Below are positions 40,887 through 50,085 of a stretch of DNA of 64,000 bases, one piece after another. The position numbers were made by a program, and so were the translations under genes. Under the pieces are notes generated by a model, which ran no database searches, was not told the DNA's origin, and saw only the letters and a list, made by a program, of their open reading frames with translations. Origin of the DNA: Mageeibacillus sp. UBA4314 (GTDB lineage: Bacteria > Bacillota > Clostridia > Saccharofermentanales > Saccharofermentanaceae); the NCBI GenBank assembly GCA_002394605.1, contig DGUI01000011.1, positions 73,504 through 137,503 of the forward strand, in the 5' to 3' direction. Position 1 is the first letter of the stretch. The number at the start of each line of letters is the position of its first letter.

Positions 40887-40915
40887 TTGACAGAGAACGA
40901 CAATAAAAGTACAAT
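40887..40915 (+). promoter_or_regulatory. Promoter of tRNA-Thr
   Basis: TTGACA (40887-40892) and TACAAT (40910-40915) are 17 bases apart, and the tRNA starts 15 bases after the -10 box. This is a near-consensus promoter. Confidence 0.85.
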
Positions 40916-40929
40916 TCTATTGCTGATTT

Positions 40930-41004
40930 GCCAATGTGGCTCAGGGGTAGAGCAATTCACTCGTAATGAATAGGTCGTGGGTTCGATTCCCACCATTGGC
41001 TCCA
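40930..41004 (+). tRNA. tRNA-Thr (anticodon CGT)
   Basis: This is a 75-base tRNA including an encoded CCA. Acceptor arms GCCAATG and CATTGGC pair perfectly. The anticodon stem ATTCA/TGAAT holds loop CTCGTAA, giving anticodon CGT, which reads ACG (Thr). The T loop is TTCGATT. It has a consensus promoter and its own terminator. Confidence 0.96.
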
Positions 41005-41012
41005 GCATTAAG

Positions 41013-41055
41013 GATGTGACGGCTAAGGGTCTTCCCTTCCGTCACATCTTTTTCT
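41013..41055 (+). terminator. Terminator after tRNA-Thr
   Basis: GATGTGACGG (41013-41022) pairs with CCGTCACATC (41039-41048), followed by TTTTTCTT. The right arm overlaps the last codons of the convergent acyltransferase gene. Confidence 0.88.
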
Positions 41056-42085
41056 TACAGAGGCGGATCACGAGGCTTATTATCCTGGACACGGCAAAAG
41101 ATATAAGTCCAAGGCTCAGGAACATGAGCAGGTTCCTTACTATTCCCGTAAATCCCATTTTTGAGATGAACAGCATCAGCTGGGCATCAAAAAGGCGCTG
41201 GATGATATAGAATTCAAAACAGAACGAACCTACGAACTCCAGGGCCTTTATCAGCCATTTCCATTTCAGGAGTTCTAATAGTCCTGCACAGATATAAGCA
41301 ACCGACGTCCCCAGCGCGAAAGTGGGAACAAACTCCAGCAAAGCCCCGAACAGGTAAAGATAACCGTAATAATGGTTAGCATATGCCATGAACCAGCCGA
41401 TTATGAAGAGGCTTATTACGGCAGTCCAGAAGACTGCACGGGAGCTTACATTGACTCCTCTCTTGATAAGATTGCCTATGAGCATGCCCAGAAGGAAGAT
41501 GGGGATCCTGTTTATCATGTAGTACAGATCTCCCCTGACAACATCCCTCAGCAGGACGGAAGCTGTGAACCATACGGCAAATGATATCCCGAACAGCAGG
41601 ACCGGCCTGCCAAACCTGGACATAAGCTTCTGATACCAGGGCGCCGCAAGATAGAACAGGATGATCGTAGGAACGAACCACAGATAGCTGTTTACGTCAG
41701 TCGTGAAGAACCTGACGCCTGATATGTTGAGCAGATAATCCGTTACTGACCAGCCTTCCGTTATCATCATGACCAGACCTGACAGAAGATATACAGGCAG
41801 GATCCTTACAGCTCTCCTGCCGTAGAACGGCAGGACACGCGGATCCTTACAAAGCGAGAATACTACTGACATACCCGAGAGTATCAGGAATATGTCAACG
41901 CCGTAGAACGACCTGATGAGCACGAATTCCTCAATGTCGAAGAATATTGTCCCTTCAGGCAATATGGGAAGAAATTCGTGGAAGACGCAGATGATGACCG
42001 CCGCAATGCCCATCAGGGCATTGCGGTGTTTGGATATCAGGGCAAGATCGCCTGTCAATAACTTAGGGTCATCATTTGAACTCAT
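41042..42085 (-). CDS. Acyltransferase 3-family membrane protein
   Basis: This 347-residue polytopic protein has about ten membrane helices and belongs to the acyltransferase 3 (OafA/WecH-like) family. These transfer acyl groups to surface carbohydrate. Signs are an early histidine in VFHEFLPI (about 38-45), FYGVDIFLILSGM (about 60-72), FYGRRAVRILPVYLL and VNSYLWFVPTIILFYL. The gene ends under the tRNA-Thr terminator and starts 4 bases after leuA, so it shares the leuA transcript. Acceptor unknown. Confidence 0.85.
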   Translation of the reverse strand: MSSNDDPKLLTGDLALISKHRNALMGIAAVIICVFHEFLPILPEGTIFFDIEEFVLIRSFYGVDIFLILSGMSVVFSLCKDPRVLPFYGRRAVRILPVYLLSGLVMMITEGWSVTDYLLNISGVRFFTTDVNSYLWFVPTIILFYLAAPWYQKLMSRFGRPVLLFGISFAVWFTASVLLRDVVRGDLYYMINRIPIFLLGMLIGNLIKRGVNVSSRAVFWTAVISLFIIGWFMAYANHYYGYLYLFGALLEFVPTFALGTSVAYICAGLLELLKWKWLIKALEFVGSFCFEFYIIQRLFDAQLMLFISKMGFTGIVRNLLMFLSLGLISFAVSRIISLVIRLCKKKM

Positions 42086-42089
42086 ACTG

Positions 42090-43751
42090 TTATTTTATCA
42101 TTCTGTTGTAAGCGCTGATGATCGCACGTACGGAAGACTTGGTAACTGAGCTCGATACTCCGGCACCGATATAGACCTTTCCGTCATCATTGTTCTTCAG
42201 CTCGATATATGTGATAGCTGCCGAATCGGAACCTTGCTTAAGGGCATGCTCCGAATACATTGCGATCGATAACTTCACGCCTGTGAGGTTGGAGAAAGCA
42301 GTAGTAAAAGCATCAAGGAGACCGTTACCTTCAGCAGAGATCTCATGTTTCTCCCCGTTCAAGGAGATCACGGCATCTACACGGCTGGTATTGTCGCTCG
42401 TGGCGTGCTCTGCAAAAGACTCCAGGCTATACGGCGTCATTACGTTGATGTAGTAATCGTCGAAGAGGTCAAATACCTGCTGCGGCAGCAGTTCCTTGGA
42501 ATTACTGTCGGTCTCATGCTTGATGACAGTAAGGAAATCACGCTGGAACGACCTTGGCAGGATAACCCCGTAGTACTGCTCCATGACATAAGAGATGCCG
42601 CCCCTGCCGGACTGGCTGTTGATCCTGATGATAGGCTCGTAATCCCTTCCGACATCCTTGGGATCGATCGGCAGATAAGGAACATTCCAGATATCCGAAC
42701 CGGTCTCTTCCATCTTCTTGATGCCCTTATTGATCGCATCCTGATGAGATCCGGAGAAAGCAGTAAACACGAGCTTGCCCGACCAGGGATGTCTCGGTTC
42801 CACGCGCATTCCGGTGCAGTCCTCATAGATATCGACACACTCATTGATATTCGAGAAATCAAGCACGGGATCCACACCCTGCATCATCATGTTGATGGCG
42901 AGCGTGATGATGTCGACGTTGCCCGTCCTTTCGCCGTTGCCGAAGAGGGTGCCTTCAACCCTGTCAGCGCCAGCAAGGATGCCGAGTTCGGAAGCAGCCA
43001 CTCCCGTTCCCCTGTCATTATGGGTATGGATCGATACGATTATCTTATCCCTCCACTTCGTATTCCTGCAGAAATACTCGATCATGTCAGCGTACACATT
43101 AGGCAATGTGTATTCCACCGTCTCGGGCAGGTTGATTATTACCTTCTTATCTTCCGTAGGCTGCCAGATATCGAGCACGGCATCACATATCTCCACCGCG
43201 AAATCAGGCTCCGTGGATGAATAGCTCTCAGGCGAATACTCGAGTATCCAGTTGGTATCGCTCATATCCTCATCTATGTATTCCTTGATCATCCTCGCGC
43301 CGTCAACTGCCAGGTCGATGCACTGTTTGCGGTCAAAACCGAATACGACCTCTCTCTGCAGCGCCGAAGTCGAATTGTAAAGGTGGATGACAACGTTCGG
43401 AGCACCGTAAACGGCCTCCATTGTTTTGTCTATGATATGTGATCTTGACTGTGTCAGCACCTGGATGGCAACATCGTCCGGAATGAGCTTGTTATCGATC
43501 AGGTATCTGCAGAAATTATAATCAGTCTCCGACGCTGCCGGGAAACCTATCTCGATCTCCTTGAACCCGCACTTGACGAGGAAATTGAAGAACCTGACCT
43601 TATGTTCAAGATTCATCGGAACGACGAGTGCCTGGTTGCCGTCGCGAAGATCGACAGAACACCATATGGGCGCTTTATCGATAGTCCTGGTGGGCCACTT
43701 GCGATCTGCCAGATCCACTTCAGGGATCTTAACATACCTCTGATGATTCAT
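42090..43751 (-). CDS. leuA: 2-isopropylmalate synthase (long LeuA type)
   Basis: LeuA condenses acetyl-CoA with 2-oxoisovalerate, the first step to leucine. The 553-residue length matches the longer LeuA2 branch. Signs are CSVDLRDGNQALV (about 32-44), VSIHTHNDRGTGVAASELG (about 239-257, metal His-x-His), GTLFGNGERTGNVDI and HPWSGKLVFTAFSGSHQDAI, with the C-terminal leucine-binding regulatory domain. GGAGG precedes the ATG. Expression is under a leucine T-box. No leuB, leuC or leuD is in the window. Confidence 0.95.
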   Translation of the reverse strand: MNHQRYVKIPEVDLADRKWPTRTIDKAPIWCSVDLRDGNQALVVPMNLEHKVRFFNFLVKCGFKEIEIGFPAASETDYNFCRYLIDNKLIPDDVAIQVLTQSRSHIIDKTMEAVYGAPNVVIHLYNSTSALQREVVFGFDRKQCIDLAVDGARMIKEYIDEDMSDTNWILEYSPESYSSTEPDFAVEICDAVLDIWQPTEDKKVIINLPETVEYTLPNVYADMIEYFCRNTKWRDKIIVSIHTHNDRGTGVAASELGILAGADRVEGTLFGNGERTGNVDIITLAINMMMQGVDPVLDFSNINECVDIYEDCTGMRVEPRHPWSGKLVFTAFSGSHQDAINKGIKKMEETGSDIWNVPYLPIDPKDVGRDYEPIIRINSQSGRGGISYVMEQYYGVILPRSFQRDFLTVIKHETDSNSKELLPQQVFDLFDDYYINVMTPYSLESFAEHATSDNTSRVDAVISLNGEKHEISAEGNGLLDAFTTAFSNLTGVKLSIAMYSEHALKQGSDSAAITYIELKNNDDGKVYIGAGVSSSVTKSSVRAIISAYNRMIK

Positions 43752-43763
43752 ACTGTACCTCCA

Positions 43764-44040
43764 AATATATAAGCCCCTTCTCTCTTACTATAGAGACGAA
43801 GGGGCGTTCGCGGTACCACTCTACTTCACCTTATAAAGGTGCACTTAGCGGATACGGGGTCATATGCCCGATATCCTGTTCCTGTAACGTGGAACTTGTA
43901 CGTCCCGGTCTACTTATGTGTTCAACCGGACAGCTCCGAGGTGAGTTCATCAGCTTGGTATCTTCTTGTCTCGCACCGACCGACAATTCTCTGTAAGAAC
44001 CGCATCTGAGTAGTATTCCTCTTCAACGCCTTTGGCTATT
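43764..44040 (-). promoter_or_regulatory. T-box riboswitch leader of leuA (Leu specifier CUC)
   Basis: The minus-strand leader has the T-box core AGAGTGGTACCGCGAA (43808-43823). The terminator hairpin is 43773-43805 and is followed by TTATATATT. Stem I contains ACAGAGAATTG and, in GAACTCACC, a CUC triplet (43943-43945) in the right place for a leucine specifier. Uncharged tRNA-Leu would allow leuA expression. The rest of the leuA-murJ gap (to 44097) holds nothing I can name. Confidence 0.9.
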
Positions 44041-44097
44041 AAATGCAATATAACAAAAAGGGCAATTAAGGTCAAGTATTATTATCGTTTTATAACC

Positions 44098-45699
44098 TTA
44101 TCCCCTCTTGAACTTCCTCTTGATCCAGCTGATCCAGTAAGTAGCTTCCTCCATCTTCATCACGAGTGCCACACCGAAATAGATCACTACGGCTGCAATG
44201 CCTTTGCATGCGATGATGACGAGCTGTGTTGCCTTGGAACCATGTCCGGGAAGGAAATGATCGATCACCGCGATCAGTCCGCACATGATGACCATGCAAA
44301 GGCAGCTCTTCAGGATGGAGCCCCATACGCCGTGAGGCCTGATATCATTCTTCCTGTTATATACAAGGACGAGAACGATCATCTGAAGGATGCTAGTAAC
44401 TGAATAAGCGATAGTAAGTGATATGAATCCGATATTGGTATATCTGAGCAAGGAACATACGATAGGCGTGCTTACAAGACCGATGCACCCCGCACCGAAA
44501 GGTATCTTCGTGTGACCGATCGCATTAAAGGCATGATTATAGAGATATACGACTGAATGAGTAACGATCGCTATGCAGAATCCGATAAGCAGTATGCCGG
44601 CGTTCTGCGCATTCGTATCCGTATATTTGGACGACCATTGATAGACCGCCTTTACGACATCATTGCTCATGAGAGCAATGAATCCTGCACAAGGGAATGC
44701 GATAAAAAGCGCACTCTTAAGGCTCGAGGAAAGGTAATTTGATGTATCAGAGTATCGCTTTGCCTCATAGGAAGCAGCGATGTTAGGTGTCATGATAGTA
44801 CCGATGCCGACGGTAAAGATACCATAGGGGATCTGCCATACAGTTGATGCATTGCGGAGAGCATATATGATGCCGTCACCAAAATCACCTGCAAAATAAT
44901 TAAGGATGATGACATTGATCTGTACGACTGATGTCGAGAACATGATCGGAAGAGCTCTCTTCAACAGTCTTCTGAACTCTTTGTCGCGCGGCTGGAAAAT
45001 GAACCTGAACTGCTTGAGCTTGTCAAATCCTACGAAGTACTGGTACAGAAAATAGAATACCGAGGCAAAAAGGATGCCACCTGTAGTAAACATGAGGCTC
45101 CTTGTTGAGTTGCCGGCCAGGAAATAGATCGCTGCGATGGAAACAACATTGTAGATGAAAGGCGCAAGCGCTGTCTGGTTGAACCTTCTGTATGAGTTCA
45201 GGATAGCCATGGACAGAGCCGCGAGCATCATGAAGAATATCTGCGGGAACAGCATTTTGGACGCCGCTGAAGCAAGTTTCAACGTCTCAGCACCGATCTT
45301 GCTGTTATTCATCGCATATATCTGATAAAGAGGTTCCGAGAATATAGTTCCGAGGATACAGACGATGATCATTACCACGGCAACGACCGAGACGAAGATA
45401 CTGATAGTCCTGACGCCTCTCTTCTCCTCATTAACCGCAAGCGAACCGGACATGTAAGGCGCGATCGACGAATAGATGGCACCGCCGATGATCAGGTTGT
45501 AGAACAGGTCAGGGATGGTAAAAGCGAGAGTAAAAGCATCACGGTATGTCTCATCGAACCTGTGACTTACAACGATGTCACGGAGGAATCCCGATGCCTT
45601 GGACAGGAAAAGTCCTGCCATTACTATAACGGCAGCAACCTTTGCTGATGATATTCCGGTCTTACGTCTCTCTTTTATCGGTACCTGCTGTTCGCTCAT
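44098..45699 (-). CDS. murJ: Lipid II flippase MurJ
   Basis: MurJ moves lipid II across the membrane for peptidoglycan synthesis. The 533-residue protein has about 14 hydrophobic helices. Family signs are AGLFLSKASGFLRDIVVSHRF near the start (in parts LSKASGFLRDIVV), the FTLAFTIPDLFYNLIIGGAI region (IPDLFYNLI), a central FPAF-like FAFPCAGF and PYGIFTVGIGTIMTP. It overlaps cinA by 4 bases and is the last gene of the proC-to-murJ run. Confidence 0.92.
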   Translation of the reverse strand: MSEQQVPIKERRKTGISSAKVAAVIVMAGLFLSKASGFLRDIVVSHRFDETYRDAFTLAFTIPDLFYNLIIGGAIYSSIAPYMSGSLAVNEEKRGVRTISIFVSVVAVVMIIVCILGTIFSEPLYQIYAMNNSKIGAETLKLASAASKMLFPQIFFMMLAALSMAILNSYRRFNQTALAPFIYNVVSIAAIYFLAGNSTRSLMFTTGGILFASVFYFLYQYFVGFDKLKQFRFIFQPRDKEFRRLLKRALPIMFSTSVVQINVIILNYFAGDFGDGIIYALRNASTVWQIPYGIFTVGIGTIMTPNIAASYEAKRYSDTSNYLSSSLKSALFIAFPCAGFIALMSNDVVKAVYQWSSKYTDTNAQNAGILLIGFCIAIVTHSVVYLYNHAFNAIGHTKIPFGAGCIGLVSTPIVCSLLRYTNIGFISLTIAYSVTSILQMIVLVLVYNRKNDIRPHGVWGSILKSCLCMVIMCGLIAVIDHFLPGHGSKATQLVIIACKGIAAVVIYFGVALVMKMEEATYWISWIKRKFKRG

Positions 45700-46181
45700 A
45701 CTGCCTGCTGCAGGACTGTCCTCAAAGCTTCAAGTACAGTCTGCTCGCGAATCGATTCGCGATCTCCCTGGAATCTGTATAATTTCGCAAAATTCATGGA
45801 CATGCCGGAAAAACCGATGTAAACAGTACCTACCGGTTTCTCTTCCGAGCCGCCTGTGGGGCCCGCGATACCTGTTACTGACACAGCTATATCAGAACCA
45901 AGCAACTCGCGCGTACCTGTTGCCATCTGCTTGGCACACTGCTCTGACACTGCCCCGTGATTTGCAATGACATCCTCGTCAACTCCGAGGACTCTTATCT
46001 TCACTTCATTTGAATACGATACTACGCTTCCTTCAAAGCACCGGGAAGCGCCGGGAACGCCAACGATAACGGATGAGATAAGGCCACCCGTAAGACTCTC
46101 GGCAAAGCCGATCTTAAAACCGCGGTTTACGGCTATCTCAACGATCTGTTCAGCAAGCCTTGGTATCTCGCTATTCATCAT
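45696..46181 (-). CDS. CinA C-terminal domain protein (PncC-type amidohydrolase)
   Basis: This 161-residue protein is only the C-terminal domain of CinA, which as PncC hydrolyses NMN to nicotinate mononucleotide. Motifs are GFAESLTGGLISSVIVGVPGASRCFEGSVVSYSNE (in parts ESLTGGLISS, GVPGASRCF, VVSYSNEVK), AVSEQCAKQMA and AVSVTGIAGPTGGSEEKPVGTVYIG (TGIAGPTGG). The N-terminal MoCF-like domain is absent. It lies 4 bases overlapped with ftsK and murJ on either side. Confidence 0.93.
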   Translation of the reverse strand: MMNSEIPRLAEQIVEIAVNRGFKIGFAESLTGGLISSVIVGVPGASRCFEGSVVSYSNEVKIRVLGVDEDVIANHGAVSEQCAKQMATGTRELLGSDIAVSVTGIAGPTGGSEEKPVGTVYIGFSGMSMNFAKLYRFQGDRESIREQTVLEALRTVLQQAV

Positions 46182-49057
46182 TTGCCTCCCTTCGACTTCA
46201 TTTCAAGCCAGTCGATCTCAGTAATGAGGACCTTACGGGGTTTGCTCCCCTCGAAAGGACCGATGATCCCCTTGCGCTCAAGAAGATCGATGAGCCTTGA
46301 AGCTCTCGGATATCCTACACCAAGTCGCCTCTGAAGGATAGAGGAACTTGCAGAACCATACTCGAGCACAACGTCTACAGCCTGCTCGAACAGGTCATCT
46401 TCACCGCTTCCGCCGCCATTGCCGCCCTCGGAAGAAGCGCTGTCTGATTCGCCTGATGACACGCCCTGCTTAACGGAATCGATGATCTCCTCATCGTACA
46501 TCGGTCCGAAATTATTCTTAAGATAGTTAACGATCTTTTCAACTTCACCATCATCAACGAAAGCGCCCTGACCTCTGATGGGCTTGGGAGCGCTGCCCGG
46601 GAAATAGAGCATGTCGCCCTTACCTAAGAGCTTCTCTGCACCGATCTGATCAAGTATCGTCCTGCTGTCGACGCCTGATGCGACTGAGAATGCGATCCTC
46701 GAAGGAAGATTTGCCTTGATGACACCCGTAATGACATCAACAGAAGGTCTCTGAGTCGCGATAATAAGGTGTATTCCGGCAGCTCTTGCCTTTGCTGCAA
46801 GCCTGGAGATCTGAGTCTCAACATCTTTACCTGCAACGGTCATGAGATCGGCAAGCTCGTCGATGATGATAAGGATGAGCGGCAGAGTATCTTCACCGTT
46901 GTACTTCAGGTATTCATTATAACCGTCAAGATTCCTTACATTGGTTTCTGAGAAGAGCCTGTATCTTCTCTCCATCTCGACGACTGCCCACTTGAGGAGA
47001 TTGGAGACCATCTTGGCATCAGTCACAACTGGCATTATGAGATGAGGAATGCCATTATATACCGATAATTCGACGACCTTGGGGTCGACCATGATGAGCC
47101 TGACATCCTTAGGTGAAGACTTGCAGAGGATACTGCAGAGTATCGTATTGATACAAACTGATTTACCGGAACCCGTCTGGCCCGCGATAAGCAGGTGCGG
47201 CATCTTTGCAAGGTCACAGTAGATCGGCCTTCCCGGGATGTCCCTTCCGAGTGCAACCGTAAGCGGCGTGGAACTCTTGAATTTGGGTTCTTCCAAAAGT
47301 TCACGCAGGTGAACTGCAGAAGTCTTGTCATTAGGGATCTCGATACCTATCGCGCTCTTTCCGGGGATAGGAGCCTCGATCCTGACTGAATATGCAGCCA
47401 TCGCCATCTGGATATCATCCTGCAGGGACAATACCCTGTTAACCTTCGTACCGGTTGCCAGAGTAAGCTCGAACCTTGTTATGGCAGGACCATGTGTAAT
47501 ATTGACGACCTGCGAATCTATGCCAAAGCTCTTCAGGGCTTCAACAAGTGTCGCAGCCTTGGCACGAAGTTCAAGTTCAGTATTTGCAGCCTTGCCTGAC
47601 TTCTCATCCTTGCTGAGGAGATTTGTAGGCGCAGGCTTATAAGAAACATTCTTCCTGACATGCTTCTTTGCAGAAGGAACATCGACAGGAGCAGGAGACA
47701 ACTGTCCCTTGCCTGTATCCACGAGCCTGCCTTCCGTCTCGCTGTAGCCTTCGTGCACCGTCTTCTTGTTGATTGTGATCTTGCTCTCATCAGGAGCTTT
47801 TATATCTTCTTCCTCTGCGGGAAGGATCTCATCGGGAAGGATCTCTTCCGGCATGATCTCTTCAGGAAGGTCCTCGCTTACATATCGGTCCTCAACTTCT
47901 CCCAATGAACCTGTGTTGACATGAGGTCTCCTGATCGTCGTAATTGTTCCTGACGATACTTCATAAGGATATGTGTCCTCTCCCCTCTCAGGAGCCTCGG
48001 GCTGCCTGCCGTCAGACAGGTCGAAGAAATCCTTCTGCCTGTCATCCTCCTTCAGGAATGAAGGAACGTTCATGGTGCCTTTCCTGTGGAGCGGAGGATT
48101 CTTCGGCATAGGCGTATATGAGAAATCAGCGCTGTTAGTCTCCTGGGGAACTGCAAAGATCCTCTCCCCGTAATTGAGCTTACCGGGATTAGGATTAACG
48201 TCAGCACCAAACTCCTGAGCCGATACATCGATAAAACCGGTTCTTCTGTCAACGGGCATCTTAGAATGGAACGGATCATAATCATTATTGATATGCTCTA
48301 CCCTTCCCGGTCCCTGTCCGAAAGTCACGTCTTTGTACGGATTGGCCTCCTTGACGAAAGTCGTTCCGCCGGGCACATCCTGGAAGAATCCGCCCTTAGG
48401 TCTTGCCTGTCGCTGCTGGTGGGCACGGTTTACATTCTCATACACCTTCGTAGTACCTGCCTTGATCGCATGAGCGGTCCTCTGAGCAGACTTTTTGAGA
48501 GATACGTGGAATACGAGGATCAACTGTGATATGAAGAATACGGCGATCGCAAAACCGCTGATAAGCTTGCCTAATACTATCTGGAGACCAACTGCGATAC
48601 CTCCGCCCAAAACGCCTCCTGACAGGACATATGAAGATGCTGAGGGATTGGTTATGAGCGAACGGTCAAGTCCTGAAGTCCACAGGAGTGATATCGCCCT
48701 TGTCGCCGTCTCCTTCCCCTCATCGTTAATGCACTTTGTCCTGAAATACTCGAAATCCATCGACACAACTGCAAGGAAAGCAGAGATGCAGATGATGAGG
48801 AGCAGGACTGACCTGATCCTTATCTTCGATACACCGGCTCTCTTCTCAAAGAAATAATCCGCGCCCATGTAAGCCAGGAGCAGCGGGATAGCATATGCCA
48901 TAATGCCGAGCAGACCAAATCCGAGATTCTTGACGAACGCGCCCAGAGAACCCGTAACATCTGCAGGAAGATAGAACATCAGCATCAGCGCGACGCCGAG
49001 GAAGAAGAGCAGTACGCCCTTCACTTCATGTTTACCGTCAAAGTTCTTTGAGCTCAT
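46178..49057 (-). CDS. ftsK: FtsK/SpoIIIE DNA translocase
   Basis: FtsK pumps DNA through the division or sporulation septum. The 959-residue protein has four to five N-terminal membrane helices (about 10-190), a long linker rich in Glu, Asp and Pro (about 195-460) and a RecA-like motor. Walker A is AGQTGSGKSVCIN, Walker B LILIIIDELADLM, and RPSVDVITG follows. The C-terminal gamma winged helix (SSILQRRLGVGYPRASRLID) recognises the oriented KOPS/SRS sequences. Length and order are normal. Overlaps the nudix gene by 4 bases. Confidence 0.95.
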   Translation of the reverse strand: MSSKNFDGKHEVKGVLLFFLGVALMLMFYLPADVTGSLGAFVKNLGFGLLGIMAYAIPLLLAYMGADYFFEKRAGVSKIRIRSVLLLIICISAFLAVVSMDFEYFRTKCINDEGKETATRAISLLWTSGLDRSLITNPSASSYVLSGGVLGGGIAVGLQIVLGKLISGFAIAVFFISQLILVFHVSLKKSAQRTAHAIKAGTTKVYENVNRAHQQRQARPKGGFFQDVPGGTTFVKEANPYKDVTFGQGPGRVEHINNDYDPFHSKMPVDRRTGFIDVSAQEFGADVNPNPGKLNYGERIFAVPQETNSADFSYTPMPKNPPLHRKGTMNVPSFLKEDDRQKDFFDLSDGRQPEAPERGEDTYPYEVSSGTITTIRRPHVNTGSLGEVEDRYVSEDLPEEIMPEEILPDEILPAEEEDIKAPDESKITINKKTVHEGYSETEGRLVDTGKGQLSPAPVDVPSAKKHVRKNVSYKPAPTNLLSKDEKSGKAANTELELRAKAATLVEALKSFGIDSQVVNITHGPAITRFELTLATGTKVNRVLSLQDDIQMAMAAYSVRIEAPIPGKSAIGIEIPNDKTSAVHLRELLEEPKFKSSTPLTVALGRDIPGRPIYCDLAKMPHLLIAGQTGSGKSVCINTILCSILCKSSPKDVRLIMVDPKVVELSVYNGIPHLIMPVVTDAKMVSNLLKWAVVEMERRYRLFSETNVRNLDGYNEYLKYNGEDTLPLILIIIDELADLMTVAGKDVETQISRLAAKARAAGIHLIIATQRPSVDVITGVIKANLPSRIAFSVASGVDSRTILDQIGAEKLLGKGDMLYFPGSAPKPIRGQGAFVDDGEVEKIVNYLKNNFGPMYDEEIIDSVKQGVSSGESDSASSEGGNGGGSGEDDLFEQAVDVVLEYGSASSSILQRRLGVGYPRASRLIDLLERKGIIGPFEGSKPRKVLITEIDWLEMKSKGGK

Positions 49058-49614
49058 CCGATAAACCTCCTTGCAGCTTTGTAGATAAGTACGGTTGTCT
49101 TGCTGTCACAGATCCTGCCGTCATCACACATGGCAACAAGATCTGTAAGAGGGATCTTCTCAACACCCAAGAATTCTCCGCTGTCAGGTGATGATCCGAC
49201 ATAATGAAGATCCGTACCGATATATAGATGGATCTTCTCAGAGCAATAAGCAGGAGTCGCAAATATATGACCGAGGCTTATGATATTCCCGGCCTCATAC
49301 CCGGTCTCCTCAGCAATCTCACGTGCCGCACAAGCCTTAGGGTCTTCCCCTTCTTCGATCTTACCTGCAGGCACCTCGAGCAGAACCTGATCAGCTCCGC
49401 TCCTGAACTGCCTTACAAGATAGCAGTTAAGGTCACTGTCAACAGGAAGGATACATGCCCCGCCTGTGTGCCTGACGATCTCCCTGAAAGAAATGCTGCC
49501 GTCAGAAAGCTCAACATCATTTACAAGACAATCGAAGACCTTGCCTTCGAATACGGTCTTGGAGAACAATGTCTTCTCCGTCAATTCTTCTGTTCTGCAA
49601 TCGGTTCTTCCCAT
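49054..49614 (-). CDS. Nudix hydrolase, ADP-ribose pyrophosphatase-like
   Basis: This 186-residue protein carries the Nudix box. It is GKIEEGEDPKACAAREIAEETGYEAG (about 99-124; core AAREIAEETGY), preceded by LVRQFRSGADQVLLEVPAG, the pattern of ADP-ribose pyrophosphatases (substrate Arg and ELPAG-like turn). It would turn ADP-ribose into AMP and ribose 5-phosphate. A 4-base overlap with ftsK and close spacing to rnhA mark it as part of the operon. Confidence 0.9.
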   Translation of the reverse strand: MGRTDCRTEELTEKTLFSKTVFEGKVFDCLVNDVELSDGSISFREIVRHTGGACILPVDSDLNCYLVRQFRSGADQVLLEVPAGKIEEGEDPKACAAREIAEETGYEAGNIISLGHIFATPAYCSEKIHLYIGTDLHYVGSSPDSGEFLGVEKIPLTDLVAMCDDGRICDSKTTVLIYKAARRFIG

Positions 49615-49623
49615 ATCTCTCCG

Positions 49624-50085
49624 TTATTTCTTAAACTCACGTGAACATCTCACTGCGAGCTCGTCACATCTGTTGTTATATTCGTTGGTTGAATGCCCTT
49701 TGACCTTGATGAAATTAACCTTATGCATCGATGTCAGGGCAATGAGATCTTTCCAGAGGTCAACATTAGCAACTTCAGCCTTGGCACTGTTCTTCCAGCC
49801 GTTTCTGGCCCACTTGCCAACCCAGTTCTGCAGGAAAGCATTTACGACATAAGCACTGTCGGAATAAAGGTCAACTTCACAAGGGCGCTTCAGGGCCTTA
49901 AGTCCCTGAATTACAGCCATAAGCTCCATCCTGTTATTAGTCGTGGACTCTTCACCGCCGCAGAGTTCTTTGGTGGCTCCGCCGGCCATGAGAATGGCAG
50001 CCCAGCCGCCGGGTCCGGGATTGCCGGAACAGGCGCCGTCAGTATAGATCGTTACTTTGTTGATCTGAGCCTGATCCATTATCAC
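49624..50085 (-). CDS. rnhA: Ribonuclease HI
   Basis: RNase HI cuts RNA in RNA-DNA hybrids. The 153-residue protein has the four acidic metal residues: YTDGACSGNPGPGGWA (Asp), NNRMELMAVIQGL (Glu), LYSDSAYVVNA (Asp) and NNRCDELAVRCS (Asp), with the KGHS histidine. The first codon is a GTG overlapping the proC stop (GTGA); an ATG two codons later is equally possible. Length is normal for the bacterial HI type. Confidence 0.95.
   Translation of the reverse strand: MIMDQAQINKVTIYTDGACSGNPGPGGWAAILMAGGATKELCGGEESTTNNRMELMAVIQGLKALKRPCEVDLYSDSAYVVNAFLQNWVGKWARNGWKNSAKAEVANVDLWKDLIALTSMHKVNFIKVKGHSTNEYNNRCDELAVRCSREFKK

Noticed and set aside
42345..43220. 291-codon plus-strand frame within leuA
   Set aside because: Long but shadow of leuA; no ribosome site and no domain signs.
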